45,124 bases of DNA from Phycisphaerae bacterium (lineage in GTDB: Bacteria; Planctomycetota; Phycisphaerae; Tepidisphaerales; Tepidisphaeraceae). The notes under the pieces are model-generated. The model was not told where the DNA came from. It did no database searches and worked only from the letters and a program-made list of their open reading frames with translations. The first letter of the stretch is position 1, and each line of letters starts with the position of its first letter. Made by a program: the position numbers and the translations under genes. Shown here piece by piece: positions 18,997-26,286 of the stretch. Location of the stretch: contig JAUJNJ010000026.1 in the NCBI GenBank assembly GCA_030448225.1, positions 1 to 45,124 of the forward strand. The letters are read 5' to 3'.

Positions 18997-19602
18997 ATGA
19001 CGATGCGCGTCGGGAACAACGGGGACGAAACGAACGTGGCGAAACTCATCCTGATCAAACACGCGAAGCCGCTGGTGATGCCGGGCGTGCCGTCGGAGCG
19101 GTGGGCGTTGTCGGACGAGGGGCGGCGGGCGTGCGGGCCGCTGGCCGAGCGGGTGCGGGCGCACGGGCCGCGGGTCGTGGTCGCGAGTGAGGAGCCGAAG
19201 GCGGCGGAGACGGGCCGGCTGCTGGCCGACGCGATCGGCGCGGCGTTCGAGACGGCGGCCGGGTTGCACGAGCACGACCGCAGCAACGTGCCGCACCTGG
19301 CGACGCGGGCGTTCATCTCCGCCGTCGCGCTGCTGTTCAAGCGCCCGGACGAACTCGTCCTCGGCCGCGAGACCGCCGCGGCCGCGCTCGAACGGTTCGC
19401 GCGGGCGGTCGACGCCGTCCTGGCGCGGCACGCGGGGCAGGACGTGGCGGTCGTCACGCACGGCACCGTGCTCGCGCTCTACGCCGCCGGCCCGCTCGGC
19501 GCCGACCCGTTCGCGCTCTGGCGGACGATGGGCCTGCCGTCGTTCGTCGTGCTGGAAATGCCCGGCCGCCGCGCGGTCGGCGGCGTGGAGTCGGTGGGAT
19601 GA
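18997..19602 (+). CDS. Histidine phosphatase superfamily protein
   Basis: A phosphatase or mutase of the branch-1 histidine phosphatase fold, about 190-200 residues. The N-terminal catalytic motif is KLILIKHAKP, where the family normally has RHG; here the residue before the catalytic His is Lys. SDEGRRACGPLAERV, VVVASEEPKAAETGRLLADA and AAGLHEHDRS follow; the second catalytic region VAVVTHGTVLALYAA has the conserved His. GLPSFVVLEMPGR lies near the end. Candidate starts are ATG 18997, which adds 13 polar residues, and GTG 19036, which starts directly at MAKLILIKH; neither has a strong ribosome binding site. The frame is intact. Substrate unknown; SixA- or CobC-like roles are possible. Confidence 0.8.
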   Translation: MTMRVGNNGDETNVAKLILIKHAKPLVMPGVPSERWALSDEGRRACGPLAERVRAHGPRVVVASEEPKAAETGRLLADAIGAAFETAAGLHEHDRSNVPHLATRAFISAVALLFKRPDELVLGRETAAAALERFARAVDAVLARHAGQDVAVVTHGTVLALYAAGPLGADPFALWRTMGLPSFVVLEMPGRRAVGGVESVG

Positions 19603-19633
19603 GTCGCCCGGCGGGCAGTCGATCCGAGATTGA

Positions 19634-19740
19634 ACCGCGAAGAACGCGAAGAACGCGAAGTTAAGGAGAGGGTGAAGACCACGCAGATTACCCGTTTGGC
19701 TTAAGGAATTCCGTCGCGCCCTTCGCGCCCTTCGCGGTAA
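19634..19740. repeat. Hairpin element, CCGCGAAGAACGCGAAG family
   Basis: The left arm repeats GAACGCGAA (19634-19660) and the right arm carries CGCGCCCTTCGCGCCCTTCG (from 19713) and ends in CGCGGT at 19738, so the ends are complementary. It fills most of the gap between the histidine phosphatase and the convergent bactofilin gene. It differs in sequence from the CACGGAGACACGG family but has the same architecture. Confidence 0.6.
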
Positions 19741-19831
19741 ATCCTCTTCCCGAGCGCTCCAAAACGAACGACTCCCCGCCGCCGATGCGGGCCGGAAAAT
19801 CGCTTGCGGTTTCGCGATCGAGGGACCGTGG

Positions 19832-20296
19832 TCAGGCGGACATCTTCGACCCGCCGTCGGGCTTGCCGCTGCCGTCGCCGTCGGGCAGGGACTTCTTGCC
19901 GATCGCGTACTTGCCCTCGAGCACGGCCCCCGCGCCGACGGCGATCGTCGGGGCGGTGACGTCGCCCTTGATCTCGGCGTCCGGGCCGACGAGCACCGGG
20001 CCGCGGCTGGTGACGTGGCCGCGCATCTTGCCGCGGACGATCAGCCCGCCGCAGCTCACGCGGTCGCTGACGAGGTTCCCCTTCTTCTCGACCGTGACCA
20101 TGCCGACGGTCTCGACGGCGCGGCGGGCCTCGTACTGCTTGACGACCTCGTCCTTCAGCTTCAGCGGCTTGTAGCAGAACTTGCAGGTGATGCTGATCGC
20201 CTTGCGGCCGACGTCCTGCGACTTGCCGCAGTGGAAGCAGACGATCGACTGGCGATCGTCCGACGGCCCGGGGATGTGCATGTCGTTCAGTGGCAT
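19832..20296 (-). CDS. Bactofilin-like polymer-forming protein with N-terminal zinc ribbon
   Basis: 154 residues. The N-terminal part holds IVCFHCGKSQDVGRKAISIT followed by CKFCYK, two CxxC pairs that should bind zinc. After a short linker (KDEVVKQYEARRAVE) comes a run of short beta-strand repeats typical of bactofilin: VSCGGLIVRGKMRGHVTSRG, PVLVGPDAEIKGDVTAPTIA and VGAGAVLEGKYAIG. The C-terminal tail is polar (SLPDGDGSGKPDGG). Bactofilins polymerise without nucleotide into cytoskeletal filaments on the inner membrane. The beta region is short, about 80 residues. The gene lies 190 bases downstream of a second bactofilin on the same strand, so the two may be co-transcribed. The frame is intact. 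Confidence 0.8.
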   Translation of the reverse strand: MPLNDMHIPGPSDDRQSIVCFHCGKSQDVGRKAISITCKFCYKPLKLKDEVVKQYEARRAVETVGMVTVEKKGNLVSDRVSCGGLIVRGKMRGHVTSRGPVLVGPDAEIKGDVTAPTIAVGAGAVLEGKYAIGKKSLPDGDGSGKPDGGSKMSA

Positions 20297-20487
20297 CCGC
20301 TTCGTCGATCAGCGCCCGGCCGGCGGCCGCCGCGGGACGTCAGCGACGCCGACTCGGCGTGGTCGTCGCGCGCCTCGCGTGCTCGGCGTCGCCGTCGCGG
20401 TACACCCGAGACGACCCACCGGCCGCATTCTAGGCGGCGGCGGGCGATCGCGGAACGCGCGGGCGGCGCGGCAAAGTGATCCGCCCC

Positions 20488-20940
20488 TCACCGCGCGCCC
20501 TGGGGCTGCGGGCCGGGCAACGCCGGCGCGTTAGCCCCGCGGTGCTGCTGGCCGCCGGCAGCCGCGCCGCCGGGGCCGGCGATGCCGGGTCGGCCCTTGA
20601 CGGCGTCGGGGCCGACGCTGACGTGGCCGTTGAACGCCGCGCCTTCCTCGACGACGAGCTTGCTCGCGCGGAGGTCACCCTCGTAGCGGGCGGTGTTCTT
20701 CAGTTCGATGCGGTCGGCGGCGGACAGGTTCCCGGTGACCTCCCCCTCGACCACGATCCCGCCGGCCTCGACGTCGGCCTGCATCTTCGCCTCCTTGGCG
20801 ATGTGCACCCGGCCGGGCGTGTTGACCTTGCCCTCGAACCGGCCCTGCAGCCGCATCCCCTTTTCGAACGAGAGCTCGCCCTTGAAGTTGGCGTCGGGGC
20901 CGAGAATGGTGGGGAATTCCTGATTGCCGGCTTCTGCCAT
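20488..20940 (-). CDS. Bactofilin family protein
   Basis: 150 residues; the start is ATG 20940 (MAEAGNQEFPTILGPDANFK) with GGAGG about 10 bases upstream. The core is a continuous right-handed beta-helix pattern: KGELSFEKGMRLQGRFEGKV, PGRVHIAKEAKMQADVEAGG, IVVEGEVTGNLSAADRIELK and ARYEGDLRASKLVVEEGAAF, then NGHVSV. This is the DUF583/bactofilin domain. The tail is Gly/Ala/Pro/Gln-rich and presumably disordered. It should form filaments at the membrane that organise shape or cell-wall enzymes. No frameshift. Confidence 0.88.
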   Translation of the reverse strand: MAEAGNQEFPTILGPDANFKGELSFEKGMRLQGRFEGKVNTPGRVHIAKEAKMQADVEAGGIVVEGEVTGNLSAADRIELKNTARYEGDLRASKLVVEEGAAFNGHVSVGPDAVKGRPGIAGPGGAAAGGQQHRGANAPALPGPQPQGAR

Positions 20941-21089
20941 GGTCCGGGGTGCCTCCAGCACGGTGAACGGGAAAAGAGTGGGGACGCCACGCGGCGCAAA
21001 CGACAGCGAACGGGGCCCCGTAAGTGGGCCGGATTATAGCGGCGGGCCCCGCGCCGGCAACGCGCGGCAACGCCAAGAAGCACATAAAC

Positions 21090-21890
21090 CTACGGCGGGA
21101 GCGGCTCGCCGAACAGGACGTACCAGTTTCCTTCGGCCGCCTCCGTGAGGCGAGGGTCGGCGCGGAACGCCGCAGTCGTCTCCGTCAGGCGACGAAGGAG
21201 CACCGCGTTGTCGAGTTGGCGGGTCAGCACGCGCAGGTCGTCCAAATCTTTGTCACGCCGGCTGAACAGCTTGCTGAGCGCGACGTCGTAGATGTCGACG
21301 AGGTGGACATCCAGCCGGCCAAATCGGTCGAGGAGTCGCAGGCGTTCGCGCCACCCCGTCGGCAGGTAATGCGATTGAAAATGGGTCAGGTGCAAACCGT
21401 AGCGGCGGGCCAATCCATCGAGCAAGTCGTGGTCGGACCGTAGCGCGGCCGGGATCTCGTCCACAACGTCGATGTCGTCGGTCGCGCGGGACAGGCTTCC
21501 GCCAACGATAAGGGCCACGGAGCCGCCGACGGCCATCGACACTGGCTGAGGCAGTCGCCGGCCCAGGTCGCGGAAGTACTGCAGGATGTCGTCCGGCCGC
21601 GTCGGTTCCATGACACGCGATGCCAGGTATGGAAAGCCGGGCGGACCGAGGTCGGCCCGGCTAATCCGTTCGATCTCGTCGCGCGCGGGACTGGCCTGCA
21701 GCCATGCGTCGAAACGCGCCGATCCCCAGTACTTCTGCAGGGCCCCGACGCTGTCGCGGATCAGCAGGCGTGTCCGGAAATCGAGGTCGCGCTCCCCCGC
21801 CTGTCGGCGCACCGCTTCCGCGAGTTCCGCCGGATCGATGTGCGGACGCCCTGAGGTGATGCTCCACAGATCTGGAGGACGGACCGGCAT
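21090..21890 (-). CDS. Nucleotidyltransferase-fold protein (DUF6036-like)
   Basis: The start is ATG 21890 (MPVRPPDLW) with GGGAG 10 bases upstream. The first 100 residues are helical (DPAELAEAVRRQAGERDLDF, DSVGALQKYWGSARFDAWLQ). The second half has MAVGGSVALIVGGSLSRATD followed by DIDVVDEIP, the GGxxAL...TxDIDV pattern of minimal nucleotidyltransferases such as AbiEii-type toxins and DUF6036 proteins. RLRLLDRFGRLDVHLVDIYD supplies a third acidic position and ALSKLFSRRDKDLDDL follows, as in AbiEii. It could be a toxin-like nucleotidyltransferase, but no antitoxin partner is adjacent, so a stand-alone role is just as likely. 266 residues, frame intact. The gene is 30 bases downstream of the Gfo/Idh/MocA gene. 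Confidence 0.7.
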   Translation of the reverse strand: MPVRPPDLWSITSGRPHIDPAELAEAVRRQAGERDLDFRTRLLIRDSVGALQKYWGSARFDAWLQASPARDEIERISRADLGPPGFPYLASRVMEPTRPDDILQYFRDLGRRLPQPVSMAVGGSVALIVGGSLSRATDDIDVVDEIPAALRSDHDLLDGLARRYGLHLTHFQSHYLPTGWRERLRLLDRFGRLDVHLVDIYDVALSKLFSRRDKDLDDLRVLTRQLDNAVLLRRLTETTAAFRADPRLTEAAEGNWYVLFGEPLPP

Positions 21891-21919
21891 CGTCGAATGC
21901 TCCCGATCCGCCCATGTTA

Positions 21920-23047
21920 TCACAGCTGCGGGATCATCACCCGCTCGCCGCCCTTCAGGGCCGACTCGTGGGCGCAGATGCCGACCATCGTCCAGTTCGC
22001 GCTCGTCGGCGCGTCGGGCATCGCGGGCTGGCGGCCGGCGACGGCTTGCAGGAAGTTGTGCACGAGGTGCGGGTGCGACCCGCCGTGACCGCCCCCCTGC
22101 AGGAAGCTCAGGTGCTCGGCGTCCTGAATAGCGGCCGGCTGGGTGAAGCGGCGGATCGGCTCCGGGAGGCGGCTGGCGTAGTCCGGCACCTTGGTGCGCG
22201 TCGGGATCTCCGGCTCGGGCTTGCCGATCTCGTGGATCACCGGCTCCTCGCCCTCGACCTGCTGCCACTCGAAGCTGCGCTTGCTGCCGTAGACGTCGAA
22301 GCTCTCGCGGTACTGCCGGGCCGTGTCGAACAGGCTGCGCGTGACCTCGGCGACCACGTCGGTCCCCTTGATCTTGAACGTGGCCGATTCGATGGCGAAC
22401 GGGCTGTTGTAGTGCTTGATCAGGTCCTCGCGGATCCGCCCCGAGCCGTGGCACACCACGCTCTCGGCCAGCGCGCTGCTCGTGCGGTCCTTGCCCAGGA
22501 CGGCCAGGCACGGGCTGACGCAGTGCGTCGCGTACCACATCGGCGGCAGGCCCGGCCAGTAGCTCGGCCAACCCTCCATGTCCTGCTGGTGCGAGCCGCG
22601 GATGAACTGGATGCGGCCCAGCTCGCCCTTCTCGTACAGCTCGCGGACGAACAGGTACTCGCGGGCGTAGACGACCGTCTCCATCATCATGTAGACCTTG
22701 CCGGTCTGACGCTGGAGGTCGACGATCTGGCGGCACTCGTCGATGCTCGTCGCCATCGGCACCGTGCACGCGACGTGCTTGCCCGCCTTGAGGGCGGCGA
22801 TCGACTGCGGGCCGTGGTCGGGGATCGGGCTGTTGATGTGGACGGCGTCGACGTTCGGGTCCTTCAGCACGTCGGCGAAGTCGGTGTATCGCTTGGCGAT
22901 GCCGAACTTCTCGCCGGCGGCCTGAAGCTCCTTGGGGTTGCGGCGGCAGATCGCGTACATCTCGGCGTCGGGGTGGTTCTGGTAGATCGGAATGAACTCG
23001 GCGCCGAACCCCAACCCGATGATCGCGACGCGAATTTTGCCGGCCAT
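21920..23047 (-). CDS. Gfo/Idh/MocA family oxidoreductase
   Basis: NAD(P)-dependent sugar-type dehydrogenase of 375 residues. The Rossmann start is IRVAIIGLGFGAEFIPIYQN. DVLKDPNVDAVHINSPIPDH and ALKAGKHVACTVPMATSIDE occupy the place where most family members have GKHVxxEKPxA; here the catalytic-region Lys of EKP is absent and TVP is found. The C-terminal domain has GRIQFIRGSHQQDMEGWPSY, MWYATHCVSPCLAVLGK, FDVYGSKRSFEWQQVEGEEP and HLVHNFLQAVAGRQPA. GGAGG lies 11 bases before ATG 23047. The TVPMA variant is a recurrent subfamily in planctomycetes as far as I recall, so it is probably not a defect. The substrate is unknown. No frameshift. Confidence 0.9.
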   Translation of the reverse strand: MAGKIRVAIIGLGFGAEFIPIYQNHPDAEMYAICRRNPKELQAAGEKFGIAKRYTDFADVLKDPNVDAVHINSPIPDHGPQSIAALKAGKHVACTVPMATSIDECRQIVDLQRQTGKVYMMMETVVYAREYLFVRELYEKGELGRIQFIRGSHQQDMEGWPSYWPGLPPMWYATHCVSPCLAVLGKDRTSSALAESVVCHGSGRIREDLIKHYNSPFAIESATFKIKGTDVVAEVTRSLFDTARQYRESFDVYGSKRSFEWQQVEGEEPVIHEIGKPEPEIPTRTKVPDYASRLPEPIRRFTQPAAIQDAEHLSFLQGGGHGGSHPHLVHNFLQAVAGRQPAMPDAPTSANWTMVGICAHESALKGGERVMIPQL

Positions 23048-23548
23048 GTGCGGGAGCCTCCACTCGGTGAGATGACTGTGCCGCCGCGGATTTAAGAGAA
23101 ACGGGGTGCCGTGTCAATCGCGCCGAAACGCCCTTCGGGGACCGGTCCATTTCGTTCGGTGCGACGCGAAAGGCTACCGCGGAGACGCAGAGTCGCGGAG
23201 GTGAACGCGGAGGAATGCGATGAGCAGATGCGCGCGGAATCGGCGCGTCCTGTTTTAGCCGCCAGCCGGAAGGGCTCGCTGCGGGAGCGTCGGAACGCTC
23301 GGACGAAGAAAATCCACCGCGGAGACGCGGAGAGGATGATGAACCGATTTGCTTTCTCCGCGCGCGCCGCGTCTCCGCGGTTCCAACGGAACTTTCGGAC
23401 GAGCATGATCCGCCTGAACGCCACTCCTCCGATCTCCGCGCCTCAGCGTCTCGGCGATTGCTTTTCCCCCACGGATCGCCGCTCATGTGAGCGAGCGTGC
23501 AGGTCCGATAACAGGTGACGGCGCTCGACCGCGCGTCCCCACGGAGCA
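23048..23548. other. Intergenic region of about 500 bases between divergent genes
   Basis: No gene is supported. It separates the minus-strand oxidoreductase from the plus-strand NeuD-like gene, so both promoters must be here. Most of it is occupied by the nested hairpin element at 23176-23457. Confidence 0.5.
23176..23457. repeat. Nested hairpin elements, CCGCGGAGACGCGG family
   Basis: An inner hairpin at 23317-23380 has arms CCGCGGAGACGCGGAGAG and CGCCGCGTCTCCGCGG. An outer pair, ACCGCGGAGACGCAGAG at about 23176 and TCTCCGCGCCTCAGCGTCTC at about 23431, encloses it. This looks like one element inserted within another of the same family, or a decayed tandem pair. Confidence 0.65.
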
Positions 23549-24223
23549 ATGGGAATGGAACTCGTCATCATCGGCGCGGGCGGCCACGGGAAGGTCGTGC
23601 TCGACATCGTCCGGGCGGCCGGGCGGTACGAGCCGGTGGCGTTCCTCGACGCCGACCCGGCCGTCGCCGGCGCGAGCGTGGGCGGCGTGCCGGTGCTGGG
23701 CGGGCCGGTGAACCTGCTGCCCCGGCTCCGCCAGCAGGAGCGGGTCCGCCATGCGATCGTCGCGATCGGCGACAACCGCGCCCGCCTCGGCTACGCCCAA
23801 CTGCTCCGCGCCCACGGCTTCGAACCCGTGAACGCCGTCCACCCCACCGCGTTCGTCTCCCCCACCGCCACGCTCGGGCTCAACGTCGTCGTCGCGCCCA
23901 ACGCCTCGATCATCACCGACGCCCGCATCGGCGACTCGGCGATCGTGAACACCGCGGCCGTCGTCGACCACGAGTGCGAGTTCGCGGCTGGCGTTCACGT
24001 CGGGCCGGGGGCGCGTCTAGCGGGTCGGGTGCGGGTCGCGACGGGCGCGTTCGTCGGCCTCGGCGCCAACGTGATCCAGTGCCGCTCGATCGGCCGGTTC
24101 GCGATGGTCGGCGCGGGCGCGGTCGTGCTGGAGGACGTGCCCGACTACGCCACCGCCGTCGGCGTGCCGGCTCGCGTCGTCCGCATAAGCGATCCGGTTG
24201 TCATAGAGGGACTTAGCGCCTGA
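23549..24223 (+). CDS. NeuD/PglD-like sugar O- or N-acyltransferase
   Basis: 224 residues. The N-terminal PglD-type Rossmann domain is MELVIIGAGGHGKVVLDIVR, then EPVAFLDADPAVAGASVGGV and HAIVAIGDNRARLGYAQLL. The C-terminal half is a left-handed beta-helix of hexapeptide repeats: VHPTAFVSPTATLGLNVVVA, IGDSAIVNTAAVVDHECEF (the His is the likely catalytic base), HVGPGARLAGRVRV, TGAFVGLGANVIQ and the end YATAVGVPARVVR. Such enzymes acylate nucleotide-linked amino sugars using acyl-CoA. The start is ATG 23549 or, two codons later, 23555. It opens a plus-strand group with the WecA-like and O-antigen-ligase genes, which supports a role in surface polysaccharide synthesis. Intact. Confidence 0.88.
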   Translation: MGMELVIIGAGGHGKVVLDIVRAAGRYEPVAFLDADPAVAGASVGGVPVLGGPVNLLPRLRQQERVRHAIVAIGDNRARLGYAQLLRAHGFEPVNAVHPTAFVSPTATLGLNVVVAPNASIITDARIGDSAIVNTAAVVDHECEFAAGVHVGPGARLAGRVRVATGAFVGLGANVIQCRSIGRFAMVGAGAVVLEDVPDYATAVGVPARVVRISDPVVIEGLSA

Positions 24224-24309
24224 GCGATCCGGCCGGTTTCCCGTTGCCTCGCGCGGTCGGGCGGCGATACAATTCGGCAGCGGAATACGAGCATCCAAGG
24301 AGGCGCGAG

Positions 24310-24492
24310 ATGAGCCAGGTCTACAATCCGGAGTCGGACGTGATCGCCGAGATCGAGCGGCTCGAGATGGAGGCCCGCAACATCCGCCGGCGCGTCGAGC
24401 ACGCCCGCAACGTGGAGGACCGCCGCGTCCTCAACCGCCAGCTCGGCGAGCTGAAGGACCGCATCGAGTTCCTCCGCCACCGGCTGCCGTGA
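24310..24492 (+). CDS. Small coiled-coil hypothetical protein
   Basis: 60 residues from ATG 24310, which is fixed by a near-perfect ribosome binding site AAGGAGG at 24297-24303, six bases away. The sequence MSQVYNPESDVIAEIERLEM continues as an almost uninterrupted amphipathic helix (RRRVEHARNVEDRRVLNRQL, then GELKDRIEFLRHRL) rich in Arg, Glu and Leu. A short coiled coil and probably a dimer. No known family recognised. It is followed 29 bases later by an intrinsic terminator, so it is a monocistronic unit or the end of one. Confidence 0.75.
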   Translation: MSQVYNPESDVIAEIERLEMEARNIRRRVEHARNVEDRRVLNRQLGELKDRIEFLRHRLP

Positions 24493-24521
24493 GAATGGCG
24501 TTTCCTCTGAGACAGACGGAC

Positions 24522-24545
24522 AGGCCCGCACCGCGGGCCTTTTCT
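24522..24545 (+). terminator. Intrinsic terminator after the small coiled-coil gene
   Basis: AGGCCCGC, loop ACC, GCGGGCCT followed by TTTCT: an 8-bp GC-rich stem with a short T-run, 29 bases downstream of the stop codon at 24492. Confidence 0.8.
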
Positions 24546-24686
24546 ATGCGCGGAGCGGTTTCCAACGATGACCGCAGAGGAATGTCGTCCTAATCGCAAC
24601 GAGGGATCTTGGACCGCCAATCCGTTTGGTGATCGAGAGGCCCGCGCTGCTGCGAATGTCATTCGCCCGGAGTATCAAGAACGCGA

Positions 24687-24711
24687 AAAAGGCCCGCGGA
24701 CAACGCGGCCT
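24687..24711 (-). terminator. Possible intrinsic terminator, minus strand
   Basis: On the minus strand AGGC and CGCG pair with CGCG and GCCT across a loop TTGTC with one bulged base, followed by TTTTT. No minus-strand gene ends nearby, so either a small antisense transcript stops here or the hairpin is fortuitous. Confidence 0.4.
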
Positions 24712-24832
24712 CTGTCGCGTCGCCGATCTTCGGTTGCCCGAGCCGGGTGGAGGTGGCGGAACGTCGCGCGCGGACGGCGTACGATCCGTTTTGGTCCTCC
24801 GCCGCCGGGCGGGTATCCTCCGCGGCCCAACG

Positions 24833-25952
24833 ATGATCAAGCCGATCCTGTTTCTCTCGATCGCCAGCTTCACGCTCTCCTGGCTCCTGACGCTGATCGT
24901 CCGCCAGTTGGCGATCGCCCGCGGCTTCGTCGACAAGCCCGGCCACCGCAAGATCCACGCGCGGCCGGTGGCGCTGGGCGGCGGGATCGCGATCTTCCTG
25001 TCGGTCGTGCTGCCGCTGCTGCTGCTGCTGGCGATCGCGCACGTCGTGCCGTTCATGGCCGACACCCGCGAGGCCGCCTACGCGGGCGGCGTGCGGCGGC
25101 AGACGCCGATGGTGCTGTCGCTGTTGGCCGCGATGCTCGCGATGCACCTGCTGGGCCTGTGGGACGACCGCCGGGCGATGGGCCCGTACCTCAAGCTCGC
25201 GCTGCAACTGGCGATCATCACCGCCCTGGTGATCCCGTTCAAACCCTTCTGGTCGCTGACGGCCCTCGACGAGCGCCTCGGCGCGGGGGGCGTGCTGGCG
25301 GTGACGGTGTCGGTGCTCTGGATCGGCGCGATCACCAACGCGTTCAACTTCCTCGACAACATGGACGGCCTCAGCGCCGGCGTCGCCGCCGTCTGCACCG
25401 CCGCCTTCCTGGCGACCGCGCGCGTCGATCGAGCAGTGGTTCGTCGCCGCCGCGTTGTCGCTGCTGCTGGGCGCGCTGGTCGGGTTCCTGTTCTTCAACT
25501 TCGCCGGCCACGATCTTCATGGGCGACAGCGGCAGCCTGCTGATCGGCCTGCTGCTGGGCGTGCTGACGATCCGCACCACGTACCTGCGCCCGGGGCAGG
25601 AGTTCGGGGCCGGGTGGTACGCGGTGCGCGCCGGTGATCGTGCTGGCGGTGCCGCTGTACGACCTGATCGTGGTGAGCGCGATCCGCCTGGCGCGCGGCA
25701 AGAGCCGTTCGTCGGCGACACGAACCACTTCAGCCACCGCCTCGTCGCCCGCGGGATGTCGCGCCGCACGGCGGTGCCGCCTGTACCTCATCACGGCCGC
25801 CGGCGTGGGCGGCGATCGTGCTGCCGCACGTCGACGACCCGCGCGTCGCGTTCCTGATCTTCGTGCAGACGCTGCTGATCCTCGGCGTCGTCGCGGCTCC
25901 TCGAGCAACACCGCTGCCCGCGGCTGCGTCGCGGGCCGAGATGTCGGTCGTG
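24833..25952 (+). CDS. WecA/MraY-family undecaprenyl-phosphate sugar-1-phosphate transferase (frameshifted in the second half)
   Basis: Integral membrane enzyme that moves a sugar-1-phosphate from a UDP-sugar to a polyprenyl phosphate, starting surface-polysaccharide or wall-polymer synthesis. ATG 24833 opens MIKPILFLSIASFTLSWLLT. Family landmarks appear in order: VDKPGHRKIHARPVALGGGI, LLGLWDDRRAMGPYLKLALQ (Asp-Asp), NAFNFLDNMDGLSAGVAAV, then after frame switches near 25430 and 25505 IFMGDSGSLLIGLLLGVLTI, VPLYDLIVVSAIRLARGKS, and DTNHFSHRLVARGMSRRTAV with the conserved His pair. About ten membrane segments. At least six indels; the first 200 codons are intact. The C-terminus near 25952 is a guess. 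Between the NeuD-like and O-antigen ligase genes, it fits a polysaccharide locus. Confidence 0.88.
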
Positions 25953-26286
25953 ACGCCGCCGCCGACCGCGCCGGCGATGCCCGCGTCCGCCCCGCCGCCG
26001 CCGGTCACTACCGCTGCGACCGGCGACGGCGCGCGGCACCGACGGGGGACGCGATCACCGCCAGTCGTGGTGGGTGTTCCCCCGCCGGCGTGCATGGATT
26101 CCGCCGCGCATGGATGCTGACGCGTTTGTTGTTCGCTCGCGTGGCGCGGGCGTCGCGTGCCGGACGGGAGAACGCGGGCGAGACGCCCCCGCGCCGCCGC
26201 TCGTGAACCAGACGTTCTTTGATCAGCAATGGTGTCGGCGTCGCCGCCCCGTTTCGCGCGCAGGGTTGGCGCTGACCGATCCGATC
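25953..26286. other. Gap between the WecA-like gene and the O-antigen ligase gene
   Basis: About 330 bases. Proline/alanine-rich coding-like sequence continues for a while (possible WecA C-terminus), then from about 26110 to 26205 there is repeat-like DNA whose translation (ARVARASRAGRENAGETPPR) recalls a common intergenic element. No independent gene is seen. Confidence 0.35.

Larger units (their letters stand above)
24493..24832. other. Intergenic region upstream of the WecA-like gene
   Basis: About 340 bases without a supported gene. It holds two opposed hairpins, one on each strand (24522-24545 and 24687-24711), and presumably the promoter of the WecA-like gene. Confidence 0.4.

Noticed and set aside
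21090..21890. AbiE-type toxin-antitoxin pair
   Set aside because: The nucleotidyltransferase-fold protein has no adjacent antitoxin-like gene; the neighbour is a sugar-type oxidoreductase.
21090..23549. Single 819-codon minus-strand frame
   Set aside because: Only its last 266 codons (from ATG 21890) are protein-like; the rest runs out of frame through the Gfo/Idh/MocA gene and an intergenic hairpin element.
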